64,000 nt of DNA from Artemisia argyi (Eukaryota > Streptophyta > Magnoliopsida > Asterales > Asteraceae), in contig CM060696.1 in the NCBI GenBank assembly GCA_030686995.1, forward strand, positions 15,204,487-15,268,486, in the 5' to 3' direction. Under the pieces are notes generated by a model, which was not told the DNA's origin, ran no database searches, and worked only from the letters and a program-made list of their open reading frames with translations. A program made the translations under genes and the position numbers. Positions within the stretch are counted from its first letter, which is position 1, and each line of letters starts with the position of its first letter. Positions 23,266-35,822 of the stretch are shown here, piece by piece.

Positions 23266-23325
23266 TAAGTTTGGAACCCTAATAAAAAAACCCTCTCAAC
23301 AAGAGCTCTCAATGAAAGCACCAAT
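23091..23325 (-). repeat. Leader of element 5 with GATGAACAGTA repeats and a 32-bp T run
   Basis: On the plus strand GATGAACAGT or variants occur about eight times between 23117 and 23229, followed by a T run at about 23229-23260. The primer-binding site lies at 23306-23325. There is no ORF. Confidence 0.8.
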
Positions 23326-23521
23326 TGATACGACCCAGTTAGGGGTTGTATCGGGATAGGGCACCACTTCAAGCGGGCGCAGGCTCCTTAAGAAGAAGAT
23401 TGGAGAACTAGAATATTATTGATTGAAAATTTGATTGATTATAACAAAGGATTACAAGTGTATTTATAAGAGTAAAACCCTAAGACCTAAATAGGCCATG
23501 GGCTCGAGCCCAGGCGTATCA
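23326..23521 (-). repeat. 5' LTR of element 5
   Basis: This 196-bp LTR starts (minus strand) TGATACGCCTGG and ends GGGTCGTATCA. The primer-binding site follows immediately. Confidence 0.93.
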
Positions 23522-25595
23522 TGATGATTCAAAACTAATATGATTGATCCTTCTGTTTTGTCATTCGATGCATGTTATACTAATGATTTTTGATTCTTTG
23601 AATCACGATCTAAAAGCTGTTGTGAAGTAATCTGGTACGAGTTAATAAGAAGGTTGCATGCATGTTCATTTGGTTTACGTTTCGATTCGAAATAACAAAA
23701 TATATAAACACTATATTGGAATGATTATATGATGTCTAAGAACGTGACCAATAAACCTGGAAGTAAACTTAAATAATTAACATGGGTGTACAAAATATAA
23801 TTACGTGAATATAAGGCTTGATTTAGTGTGATTTGCATGAGAAATATTGGCTATGAATATGTGAAATGGTGTGTGTACGCATGTATATATATAAAATTTT
23901 GGGTCGTCGCGGCATAAATATTAATATCGTGGGTACGCTAGTAAATTATATAAATTTTAACGACGGGTCTAAAATTATCATCTTAATATAAATTTATAAA
24001 ATAAACCTTAAAATTACTTTGTTTGACATTTTTAAACATTTAATTTTTGATAATTTATATTTTGACCCTAAAGTTTGTAATATTGTAATAATTAATCCTA
24101 ATCTATTAATAATGTTTATTTTGAGTACTTTAACTTAATGTTAATAGTAATCGTTTATGACTAATCTTGCTAATTCGGGAAACTTACTAATTATGGAAAG
24201 TTACTATTTTTGTAAAAGCTGCTATAAATGAAAAGTTACTAAAAATGGGAAGTCGACTAAAATGAATAATCTGATTTAAAACAAGTTATTAATAATTATC
24301 CGATCGTTAATCCGTGTAGATTCGCCGAATAAGGAGTGTCTTCCTATCCCTATGGTTACGTTATGGTTTCGTTGGCGGTTTAAGGTACAGATATTCTTCC
24401 CTTTTTAGTAGGGACTTCTCATGACTCTCTTGATCCTTGACATTGCTATGATTCCATTTCGATATGCCATTGCTATGATCCCTTTGTTATGATATTTCGA
24501 TATGAGCTTCTGATATGATCTTTCTGATATGAGCTTTGATATGACTTGTTTGATATGATTCGTTTGATATGATTCTGTTCAGTTTGATATGTTCCGTTGG
24601 ATATGATATGATGATTCGATATGATATGATATGATTTATTCTGTTCTGATGCCCGAGTTTTTATTCTACTCATGGAGGTACCATGGGCGTGTCATTGAAG
24701 CACCAATGGCATGACACTTTCTGTGGAGGTGTGATTGATCCACGGCGTCCCCATTTGATATGATATGTTATGAGCTCTGGATTATTATGATATGTATGAT
24801 TTGCTTTGTAGGGGGGGTGTATGGATGCATCCTAGGTATTCTGTTCTGTGTAGGGTGAATGTGAGTGTGTGCTTACACTTCTTCACGTTGGAGCTAGCTA
24901 CTCCATTTGGTACTTAGAGGTCTCCCCTCTTCGTGCACTTATGATTTGACGGATATGTGATTATATGGTAGGAGACCTATTCGAGTATCTCGTTAGGTCG
25001 GCTCGTGGCTTTCCTATGTTTCTTATGTCTATTCGAGTATCTCGTTAGACGCGCCTTTGTTGATATGTGCTCTTGATTCTCTTATGATTTGTTTATGCTT
25101 GATATATCTATAATGCTTCATTTCATTTGACTTATGATATTCGTTCAGTTATTCGTTGATCTCTTATGCATTTGACAGATGACATTCATTTCAACAGGAG
25201 TTTATGATTTCTTTTCTCATACTTATATACGTTTCGATTATTCGTTTTATTATATATCTGTTCACTGGGCTTTTTAAGCTCAGCCGAATTTCCTTTCCTG
25301 CGGCAGGTGTTAGGTTGGAAGCTGGGTTTGGGTGAAGAGTGCATAGGAGCTTTAGTGGACTACCCCATGGACTAGAAGCCCATTACATCTGGACTAGTTT
25401 TTGACTTGGATTAGATTAGACTTTGTTTATTTTGAATTTTCTTTTCTTTTATAGTTTTAGTATTTCTTTTGTACTTTTATATTTTTCCCTTGTAACCATT
25501 TGTTTTAAGTCTTCCGCTTGCGTTGTATGCTTTGTATGCTTTGATATGTCACCATATTGTAGCGCTCCGGACCCATGTCGGGTTGAGGTGTTACA

Positions 25596-28403
25596 ATTAT
25601 GGTATCAGAGCTAAGGCTGCGACTTGTAGTACCTAAATTATGGCCCGTGAGTTTTGGACCCTTAGGTTTGCACCTTAGACGCTTTAGGAATAACTTTGGA
25701 AGGTTTTGCCTTAAGTTTCTCCCTTTAAGAGCTTTATTATGACCGGTGAGGATTGGGTAGATATATGATCAGACTTTGGTTTTCTTGCTTCCGCTTTACT
25801 CTGATTTATGCCTTTGCGTTTCGTTAAGCTCATACTAGATCATTCGTTTCGGAGACTTAGAAAACTTATCAGGATTCGGGACATATGTTAAGATGCCTTT
25901 ATACTTCGTAGTGTGCCATATAATTTTCATTTCCTGGAGTTATCACTTTCTTTTGAACTTCAACCCTTGATTTGTTTGACATTCGTTTAGATGCCTTTCG
26001 TTCTTTCAGAGATTCGCATTTGTATAAATCCTACATGTTCGACACACTCTATGACTTCTCCTTGTTTCTGATTCTTTATTCATTGTTGATTTTGACCTTA
26101 CCTATTCTACCCCTATGATCGTTATGTGACTTTTCATCATATATATTCGATTTGTCCGATGCGTTCTAGAGATATTTGGAGATGATTTTGTTATGCTAAT
26201 ATGTTTACGTTGGAGATGTTTGATTCGATGTTATTCTGGATTTGGATTTGTTGCCTGAGTATTATAATGATGATGACTCTCATTTTATATTTGTCATCTT
26301 CGGCGATTTGAGAAACTTGAAATTATGTAACATGATTCCCCACCTGGTAAACAATTATGATCATCTTTGTTTTGAGAACTCGTACTTTAATCCTTCGTGA
26401 TTATGAAGATACTTCGTTTGATGAAACTCGCCTCGAGAGTTATTCGGATGGCTTGAAATGTTCATTGTGTATTCCTTGATGAACTACTAGGTGGAAAGGA
26501 AAGAATTGAAGAACCAGCTTGTAGGAAGTGGTTTCATCAGTACAAGTGTATATCTTTGATGTGCTTCTATTTTATTCGGGGAAAAGAATGGTGATAGCAT
26601 GAGGTAGTGGATTGATTGATGGAAGCTAAATCGTATCATGTTTTGTATGTAGGAGTGAGATAATCCTAGAATCCATTTTCGTATTCGTTTTGGTCTTTAT
26701 GAGTATAAGTGATGCCAATTGTATTGGCTACTGCTCCGACTATTCCTATAGAATTGATAAATCATGTCTTTCATGAATACTTGGACAACTTGTCATAGTA
26801 TGACATATTGGTATGAAAGAGGAACACTAGGATCATCTTCTTACTCTGTGTTGACGCTTCTACGCTAGAATAAGCTCTATGTAATATTTTAGAAGAGTAA
26901 CTTTGGTGGAAGGAAGAACAAGGGAAGAATTGGAAGAGCTGAAAAGAGATTTGTTTCTACTTCAGAAGGAGAGTTAACTATGTCCTTATGCAATACGGGA
27001 AGATATTTTTTGTGCATCATCTCAGCTAGCACAGAAGGAAGTGAACTATCCGACGTATGAACTGAGAGTGAATTGTGGCAGACATGAAGAAGCTCAGGAG
27101 CAAGATGTTAGAAGATTAGCTATGTTAGAAGATGGAAGGAAACAATTTTGAAGTGAAGCACACAGTTCTATCGGCTCCATTCATCTTAGTTGTACTAATA
27201 TAAATAGAGGCTTGAAGCAAGAGCTAGACGGGATGGTATGAAGACGGTGGTGACTACATTGGTGATTTCTACGTACATAAGGAAGAACAACATGAATTTA
27301 ATTACAGTGGATAGTGTGACTAGGGTGGCTCGTTTGGAAGATCGGTAGAAATTTCTTTCGGCAGAAGATAATTCAAGCTACATGGCGCAACTGCAGTGAT
27401 CGTGAGAGAGTCGCGTTTTGCAGCACACTTCAGAAGAGGTACATAAGCCTATGGGGATTTGACTCGTGATGTTAGTACGACTTTTCACTATTAGACGGAT
27501 AGACAGATAGAATAACTATTTGAACTTGGAAGATGTGTTGAGCGGAGATTTTGATAGCTGTTTAGCTTGGTTATGTTTTTTTACTAAGGGAGATGGCATG
27601 CAAGTGACAAAAAGGTCCTTTCTAGGATTTTGTATGAATGAAGGTGTGGAATACTTTTTGTTGGAATATGGTCAGAGAGCTACTTACTGAAGTTTCAGAG
27701 TCGATTTCAGCAACTAAGAGATTAGTTATTGTTGTGAAAAGGGAATTTGGAATTTAGAATGGGAGTTGTGTGTTTCGTATGATCCTTCTGCACAGAGGAG
27801 AGAGACATCTTGGCATTTGAGGAAGTTCTGGTTCGTGACGTGTTAGATCTTAGATTCATTCTTATCCGTACGATTATCCTACCTATTCTGTTATGCCTTC
27901 TGATACGTTTGATACCCTGATTTGTGATTTTGATCGTCAGTACGCATATGTTACCCATCTTTTTATGAGACTCTTGATACGTTTGATGATTCAATTTGTG
28001 CTCCTTCGACTTTGGCAAGTTCCTTTGCTCGTTCAGATTTTGGTAGGAGTTGATGGAATTTTATCGTTTATCACTATCTCTGTGCTTGCCTTGCCTCGTA
28101 GGATTACGTGTTTCATGTATATCTTGTAGAGATTGCAATTATCATCTGTCATCTGTTACGCCTTTGTTTCGCATTCGTTGGATCAGATTTGTTACGATTT
28201 ATGTTCTGTGGAGAGCCTGGGGCTATCCTTATTGTTGGGATCGAGTCATGAAAAAAAAATTCTGTTTGTGAAGATTCTGTTGGAAGGACCTCCCCGAGTG
28301 TGAAGCTATTTGTTGTCGTTCTTTTGTGATTCGCTACGCCTCCTTCTAACTTTTGCGACTTCAAATTTCGTAGACGAAATTTTTCTTTTTAGAGGGGAAG
28401 AAT
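25596..28403 (+). other. Interior of element 4, no coding content seen
   Basis: The primer-binding site TGGTATCAGAGCTAAGG begins at 25600. The remaining 2.8 kb has no ORF above about 100 codons and no zinc knuckle, D-S-G, YxDD or integrase motif in any frame I could read. The polypurine tract is 28391-28403. Confidence 0.8.
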
Positions 28404-31325
28404 TATAACAACCTAAAATCTCAGTAACCTTTGAACGTTTAAAACGAATATGTTATAAGATTTTTGAATATTTGAATACGTTTATAATCTAAAGTGAACT
28501 ATATGTTACGAATTTAGAACCACAAAATATGAAACTCTAACCTAAGTATATTTAGAATTTCGCCACTCTAGCCATGTGAACATTTTACATAATTCGAAAC
28601 TATTAGATTAAGTACCATGGGAATTGTCACAAACTATAACTCCTAAGTTCTTAAAATTATATTACACGTTTAAGAGGTCCTATAGGGTCCCATTTCTTTT
28701 AAATTTGTGCACAACATTTACTTTGAAGATATGGTAAATACTTTTGAAATTTTTGAAGAGAAGTAGTCCTCCCCTATCTCCTTTAGACTCGGCAAACCAT
28801 CCTCCTAACTCCCACATGTATATCAAACCGTATAACACATTACTCCTCACTCACAAAACCCTAAACTACAAAACCAAATCGGCAGCCTCCATTTCTGTTT
28901 TCTCAAGAAGACCAAGTACGAATCAAGTTTAGCTAAGGTGGATGATCATTGGAGTTCATTCTCTTGGTGTGATCGTTTGTGGTGGATTGGTTCGAAGGGT
29001 GTTTTCGTGTTCGAGGTTAGGGTCGACATTCGATGGAGTTGTGGCTGCTGTTTCGTGAGCAAGAGATTAAAGTCAGGCTTGGTCATGTCTCGATGTAATC
29101 ACTGTTCGGGTTCCGTTTGTCATTCGGGTTCGACCTCTTCTCTTTTGTTTTCAATCTCACTACATCACGAATAATATGTTCAATATGGAGTATTATGAAT
29201 CGGTTAATAAAAGCCTGTGCATGTATATACGATTTAGAAAGTCACATGAAATGATGATTTAAAACTAATATAATTGATCCTTCTGTTTTGTCATTCGATT
29301 CATGTTATACTAATGATTTTTGATTCTTTGAATCACGATCTAAAAGCTGTTGTGAAGTAATCTGGTACGAGTTAATAAGAAGGTTGCATGCATGTTCATT
29401 CGGTTTACGTTTCGATTCGAAGTAACAAAATATATAAACACTATACTGGAATGATTATATGATGTCTAAGAACGTGACCAATAAACCTGGAAGTAAACTT
29501 AAATAATTAACATGGGTGTACAAAATATAATTACGTGAATATAAGGCTTGATTTAGTGTGATTTGCATGAGAAATATTGGCTATGAATATGTGAAATGGT
29601 GTGTGTACGCATGTATATATATAAAATTTTGGGTCGTCGCGGCATAAATATTAATATCGTGGGTACGCTAGTAAATTATATAAATTTTAACGACGGGTCT
29701 AAAATTATCATCTTAATATAAATTTATAAAATAAACTTTAAAATTACTTTGTTTGACATTTTTAAACATTTAATTTTTGATAATTTATATTTTGACCCTA
29801 AAGTTTGTAATATTGTAATAATTAACCCTAATCTATTAATAATGTTTATTTTGAGTACTTTAACTTAATGTTAATAGTAATCGTTTATGACTAATCTTGC
29901 TAATTCGGGAAACTTACTAATTATGGAAAGTTACTATTTTTGTAAAAGCTGCTATAAATGAAAAGTTACTAAAAATGGGAAGTCGACTAAAATGAGTAAT
30001 CTGATTTAAAACAAGTTATTAATAATTATCCGATCGTTAATCCGTGTAGATTCGCCGAATAAGGAGTGTCTTCCTATCCCTATGGTTACGTTATGGTTTA
30101 GTTGGCGGTTTAAGGTACAGATATTCTTCCCTTTTCAGTAGGGACTTCTCATGACTCTCTTGATCCTTGACATTGCAATGATTCCATTTCGATATGCCAT
30201 TGCTATGATCCCTTTGTTATGATATTTCGATATGAGCTTCTGATATGATCTTTCTGATATGAGCTTTGATATGACTTGTTTGATATGATTCGTTTGATAT
30301 GATTTTGTTCAGTTTGCTATGTTCCATTGGATATGATATGATGATTCGATATGATATGATATGATTTGTTCTGTTCTGATGTCCGAGTTTTTATTCTACT
30401 CATGGAGGTACCATGGGCGTGTCATTGAAGCACCAATGGCATGACACTTTCTGTGGAGGTGTGATTGATCCACGGCGTCCCCATTTAATATGATATGTTA
30501 TGAGCTCTGGATTATTATGATATGTATGATTTGCTTTGTAGGGGGGGCGTATGGATGCATCCTAGGTATTCTGTTCTGTGTAGGGTGAATGTGAGTGTGT
30601 ACTTACACTTCTTCACGTTGGAGCTAGCTACTCCATTTGGTACTTAGAGGTCTCCCCTCTTCGTGCACTTATGATTTGACGGATATGTGATTATATGGTA
30701 GGAGACCTATTCGAGTATCTCGTTAGGTCGGCTCGTGGCTTTCCTATGTTTCTTGTGTCTATTCGAGTATCTCGTTAGACGCGCCTTTGTTGATACGTGC
30801 TCTTGATTCTCTTATGATTTGTTTATGCTTGATATATCTATAATGCTTTATTTCATTTGACTTATGATATTCGTTCAGTTATTCGTTGATCTCTTATGCA
30901 TTTGACAGATGACATTCATTTCAACAGGAGTTTATGATTTCTTTTCTCATACTTATATACGTTTCGATTATTCGTTTTATTATATATCTGTTCACTGGGC
31001 TTTTTAAGCTCAGCCGCATTTCCTTTCCTGCGGCAGGTGTTAGGTTGGAAGCTGGGTTTGGGTGAAGAGTGCATAGGAGCTTTAGTGGACTACCCCATGG
31101 ACTAGAAGCCCATTACATCTGGACTAGTTTTTGACTTGGATTAGATTAGACTTTGTTTAGTTTGCATTTTCTTTTCTTTTATAGTTTTAGTATTTCTTTT
31201 GTACTTTTATATTTTTCCCTTGTAACCATTTGTTTTAAGTCTTCTGCTTGCGTTGTATGCTTTGTATGCTTTGATATGTCACCATATTATAGCGCTCCGG
31301 ACCCATGTCGGGTTGGGGTGTTACA
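28404..31325 (+). repeat. 3' LTR of element 4
   Basis: This uninterrupted 2922-bp LTR serves as the reference for the split 5' LTR. The GATATGA-rich block is at about 30200-30365. The LTR starts TATAAC immediately after the polypurine tract and ends TTACA before TAAGG. Confidence 0.95.
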
Positions 31326-31330
31326 TAAGG

Positions 31331-32320
31331 ACTCAGCTAGAAAGTCAAAAAGGAAAGGGTGAGGAAACTAAGTTTGTAAAACCATTGACTTTGGAGAAAC
31401 CAAATGTTTCAAACACGGTTCAAAAACCAAAAATGTCAATTTCACGGTTTGCTCCAAAAGTCGATGAAAAAAAGGATTTGACAAAACCAGTCACTCCAAC
31501 ACCCTTGCCTAAGAAAAGTGAAAATGTTAAGATTGTTGATAAAGGAAAAGCGGTTGTCGAAACACCAAAAGTGATAGCACCTGGACTTTTTAGGATTAGT
31601 CCCACACTCCCACTAATGCGTCTGCCTCCACATCTAAGACAAATGCGTGCAAAAAGGATAATTCTAAAGAGTCTAGTGATGCTAAAAAAGACAACAATAT
31701 AAATCCTAATGCGTGTGCCTTACCTTCTACAGGATTAGAAAGCACCTCTAGGAGCAGCAGACTAAAGCCTAGGAGCAATACAAGGAATAATAGAGTCTCG
31801 CCTGTCTCTACGAGTAGTAGCAAGAATAAAGTTGAAGAAGTAGAAGAACACCCTAGGAATTTATCGCTTTGTAATAAGAAACATGATTCATCTGAATGTA
31901 ATGTCGAAAGTACTGGTTCTAATGCATGTAATGACTCTGTTTGTTTAATATGCAAGAAATGTTTAATTAATGATGTTCATGATGAATGTGTTTCTAAGAA
32001 TGTGAATGTTACGCCTAAACAGAAGTATGTTCCAAAGGGAACTAGTGCCAGATCTAGATCTATAGAAAGATTAGTTGCACGCTTTAGGTCTACCACTAGT
32101 AGTCGAATGCCTAGGAACTACCTTAAGCTTTGTATGTGGAAACCTACGGGTAGAGAATTCATTCTTCAGGATGGTAAATTGAAAGTTGTTCAAAATGGAC
32201 AAGTAGATACCTTCTATGAATGTGATTCAGATTTTACCCCTAACCCCATGGAATCAAATTCAAAACGGTTTCCAAATACAAACTCTTCTGTTCTTGGCAG
32301 GTTATCGAAATATGTCTTTG
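31331..32320 (+). pseudogene. Copia gag C-terminus and gag-pol linker (element 1)
   Basis: The gag frame resumes after TAAGG as TQLESQKGKGEETKF and reads a Lys/Pro-rich tail to about 31600. There a frameshift moves the sense to another frame (TNASASTSKTNACKK onward). That frame contains a Cys/His cluster ICKKCLINDVHDEC (about 31945-31987) and then WKPTGREF (32138-32161). Both are landmarks found just upstream of protease in long-gag copia elements. A second frameshift near 32300 leads into the protease frame. Two frameshifts in 1 kb contrast with the indel-free gag upstream. Confidence 0.8.
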
Positions 32321-33686
32321 GATCGTCGACTCGGGTTGCTCCAAGCACATGACCGGGAATTTAAAGCTGCTGATCAATTTCATCTGGAAATTCATGGGAA
32401 CTGTACGCTTTAGAAATGATCATGTAGCAGCTATTCAGGGTTATGGAGATCTTCAGTTTGGGAATTTTTTAATCACTCGAGTTTACTACGTCGAAGGGTT
32501 GGGACACAATTTGTTTTCAGTCGGGCAGTTTTGTGATGCAGATTTAGAAGTTGCATTCAGGAGAAACACGGTTTTTATCAGAAATTTGGTTGATGATGAT
32601 CTCTTAACTGGTAATCGTAGTACAAACTTGTATGCTATCGACATCAACCAAATGGCTTCTACATCACCAATTTGTCTCATGACAAGGGCAACCGAAACTA
32701 AGTCCTGGTTGTGGCATAGACGTTTATCCCATCTCAATTTTGACACCATCAACAAGTTAGCCAAAGACAACATCGTCACCGGACTTCCTAAGTTCAAATA
32801 CACCAAGGAACACCTATGTCCATCATGCGAACAAGGAAAAAGTAAAAGAGCATCATATAAACCCAAAACTGTACCTAGTTCGGAAGCAAGGTTACATATG
32901 TTGCACATGGACTTATGTGGCCCAATGAGAGTTGAAAGCATTAATGGGAAGAAGTATATTCTCGTTATTGTTGATGATTATTCAAGATATACTTGGGTAA
33001 AGTTTTTGAGATCAAAAGACGAAGCACCAGGCATCATCATCACCTTTCTGAAGTGCATTCAAGTTCTACTTCAAGCTCTAGTAAGGATTATAAGAACAGA
33101 CAATGGCACAGAATTTACAACCCAGGAGTTAAGAACTTACCTTGAAGATGTTGGAATCATACACCAAACATCATTTGTAAGAACTCCACAGCAGAATGGG
33201 GTAGTTGAAAGAAGAAACCGAACTCTTGTGGAAGCTGCTCGCACAATGCTAATTTTTTCTAGTGCACCACTATTCTTATGGGATGATGCTGTAGCCACTG
33301 CTTGTTTTACTCAAAACCGATCCCTAGTCCATCCGAGATTCAATAAAACCCCATATGAGCTAGTGAACAACCGTAAACCTGACATCTCTTACCTTCACGT
33401 GTTTGGCGCTTTGTGCTATCCGACAAATGACAGAGAAGATCTAGGGAAGTTAAAAGCTAAGGGTGATATTGGTATCTTCATTGGATATTCAGAAAACTCG
33501 AGGGCATTCAGGGTGTATAATAGAAGAACGAAAAAGATAATGGAGACGATGAATGTGAAGTTTGACGAGATTTCACAAATGGCTTCTGAGAGATACGCTC
33601 TAGAACCCGCGCTTAATCCAATGGCTTCTAATCAAAACGGATTAGGACCCGCACCAAACATGCAGACTTCTGGACACATCAGTTGA
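32321..33686 (+). pseudogene. pol: Copia protease and integrase part of pol (element 1)
   Basis: The protease motif is VDSGCSKHMTGN with the catalytic Asp codon at 32328. No ATG precedes it because it is part of a polyprotein. Next come the zinc-binding HHCC pre-integrase region (WHRRLSHLNF and CPSCEQGK) and the integrase core. The D,D-35-E catalytic triad is visible: Asp in HMDLCGPM (32910), Asp in RTDNGTEF (33099) and Glu in NGVVERRNR (33207). The C-terminal GKGDIGIF-like and GYSENSRAFRVYN section follows. Integrase would join cDNA to target DNA in the nucleus. The segment ends at TGA 33684-33686. The same frame continues into the RT part, so this is a nonsense mutation inside one polyprotein. 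Confidence 0.93.
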
Positions 33687-35822
33687 AGACTCGTACCTCA
33701 AGGAGCTCAGTTAACAAACATGGATAAACCTTCAGAACAAGAACTGGAAAATTTCTTCGAGTTAATGTTTGATGAATACTATGGTGAAACTTCGACAAAT
33801 GCATCTCAACAACATTCCGCTGCACTCGCTCAAAACCATCAACCACCACCACCACCACAAGATGCATCTACCACAATCGAAGCTGAAGCACCAACTACAT
33901 CAACATCATCTACACCTACTCAAGCAACTCCAGTACTTGAAACTGTTCTACCAAGAGTTGATGAGCAACACCAAAACACAAATTTTCAAGAAGAACCAAC
34001 AAATAATTCAAACGATGTTGCGTTAGAAGAAGAAGAAATATTTGAAAACCCATTTGCAACAGACTCTGCTGAATCTTCTTCAAGGTTACAAGAACCATCT
34101 AACACACATATGTTTTACCCAAGGTACCCTTCTACGTTTCAATGGACAAAAGACCATCCAATAGAACATGTTATTGGTAAACCTTCGAAGCCAGTTCAGA
34201 TAACGAGACAACTTGCCACTGATATCGAATTGTGCATTTACATTTGCTCAATCAGCCTCAAAGAACCAAAGAACATTCGGGAAGCAATGGCAGAATACCC
34301 TTGGATAGAAGTGATGCAGGATGAAATTCTTCAATACGATTTACATGACAGTTGGGAACTTGTTGAACGACCACTTGATGCACGTGTTCTTGATCTCAAG
34401 TGGTTGTGGAAGAACAAACTGGATGAGGAAATGACTGTTATTCGCAACAAAGCTCGTCTCGTGGCTAAAGGTTATCCACAAGAAGAAGGGATAGATTTCG
34501 AGAAATCATTCGCACCTATAGCCAGACTTGAAGTAGTCCGGATTTTCTTAGCCTATGCCGCTCACAAAAACATCACAGTCTATCAGATGGATATTAAGAC
34601 TGCATTCTTGAATGGAACTCTGAAAGAAGAAGTGTATGTGAGTCAACCAGAGGGATTCATCGACAAAGATCATCCAGACTACGTCTGCAAGCTTAAGAAA
34701 GCAATTTATGGTTTAAAACAAGCTCCAAGAGCGTGGTATGACGAACTATCATCCTTCTTGCTCAAAAATAATTTCACAAAAGGAACGGTTGATGACACAT
34801 TGTTTATCAAAAAATTCAAAGATGACATTTTGATCATTCAAATTTACATGGACGACATTATTTTTGGATCAACCAATCCTAACCATTCAAAACATTTTGA
34901 AAATCTCATGAAAAGCAAATTTGAAATGTTCATGATGGGGGAACTAAAATTCTTTCTTGGTTTACAAATACATCAATCCCCTCGTGGTATTTTTATCAAT
35001 CAAGCTAAATATACAATAGAGATTTTGAAAAAACATGGAATAGAAAATTGTGATTTTGTTGGTACACCAATGGTCACTTCACCAAAAATAGGTGTTGATT
35101 TGTTTGGAAAACCCATCGATCCGAAAAAATATCGGAGCATGATCGGTTCTCTCATGTACCTAACTGCTAGCCGACCCGATATTCAATTTGCTGTTTGTTT
35201 GTTAGCACGATTTCAGGCAAAGCCTACCGAACTTCACCTCAAAGAGGTTAAACGGATCTTTCGGTACCTACGAAGCACCATTAACATGGGACTTTGGTAT
35301 CCGAAGGATTCGGGGTTTAATCTAACAGCATTCTCAGATGCAGACCATGCCGGTGATCAAGTTACAGCAAAGAGTACATCAGGTGGAGCACAATTTTTGG
35401 GTGAAAAGCTAGTAAGCTGGTCGTCAAAGAAACATGATTGTACTGCACTATCAACCGCCGAAGCCGAGTATGTGTCTCTATCTGCATGTTGTGCCCAAGT
35501 TCTTTGGATGCGGACACAGCTCACAGATTATGGCTTTACTTTTGACAGAATACCTATGTATTGTGACTCAAAAAGTGCCATAGCCATCTCGTGCAATCCC
35601 GTACACCACTCTAAGACGAAGCATATCAAAGTCCGCTACCATTTCATCAAAGAACATGTGGAAGAGGGTACTGTTGAATTATTTTTCGTTAAGACTGATT
35701 ACCAACTCGCCGATCTGTTTACTAAAGCCCTTCCAAAAGAACGGTTTGACTATCTAGTTCGACGAATTGGCATGCGAAGCCTAACTCCTGAGGAGCTAGA
35801 ACGTCTTCTCGAATCTTCTTGA
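33687..35822 (+). pseudogene. pol: Copia reverse transcriptase and RNase H part of pol (element 1)
   Basis: The frame is open from the stop at 33684 to TGA 35820; the first ATG is 33720, giving 700 codons. Residues 1-150 form a Pro/Ser/Thr/Glu-rich linker. RT spans about residues 190-430, with [36 protein letters not shown] and the catalytic YMDD box at 34845-34856 (Met instead of the usual Val at position two). RNase H spans about 520-660, with [20 protein letters not shown] and CDSKSAI motifs. All signature residues I could check are present, so this half looks functional in isolation. The product ends LEERLLESS-like at 35822. Confidence 0.93.

Larger units (their letters stand above)
21908..23521 (-). 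mobile_element. Element 5: 1.6-kb gag-only LTR element (TR-GAG type) inside the LTR of element 4
   Basis: Two 196-bp LTRs (21908-22103 and 23326-23521) begin TGATACGACCC and end GGCGTATCA, with one mismatch between them. TSD TGATG is perfect at 21903-21907 and 23522-23526. On the minus strand the primer site TTGGTGCTTTCATTGAGAG directly follows the 5' LTR (right side), and a purine tract GAAGGAGTGAGGAA precedes the 3' LTR. Only a gag ORF lies between. A gag-only terminal-repeat element of this size fits the TR-GAG class. It is the youngest insertion of this branch. Confidence 0.94.
21055..25595 (+). repeat. 5' LTR of element 4, split by element 5
   Basis: Its two parts, 21055-21907 and 23527-25595 (element 5 plus one TSD copy removed), align with 28404-31325. 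It contains a GATATGA-rich block at about 24460-24640 with more than twelve copies. Short ORFs at 21395-21583 and 21589-21825 recur in the other LTR and code for nothing recognised. Confidence 0.93.
21055..31325 (+). mobile_element. Element 4: large-LTR gypsy-type LARD without genes, TA...CA termini
   Basis: LTRs 21055-25595 (interrupted by element 5) and 28404-31325 begin TATAACAACC and end GGTGTTACA. TSD TAAGG is perfect at 21050-21054 and 31326-31330. The sequence TGGTATCAGAGC follows the left LTR as primer-binding site, and AGAGGGGAAGAAT precedes the right LTR as polypurine tract. The GGTGTTACA end with a Met primer site is typical of Tekay/Del-type gypsy elements. The LTR is 2922 bp, the interior only 2808 bp, with no gag or pol. 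Length arithmetic is exact: 4541 minus 2922 is 1619, the size of element 5 plus its 5-bp TSD. LTR divergence is around 1-1.5% by partial count. Confidence 0.94.

Noticed and set aside
21395..29174. Paired ORFs 21395-21583/28744-28932 and 21589-21825/28938-29174
   Set aside because: Duplicated only because they lie in the LTRs of element 4; several Cys but no knuckle pattern.
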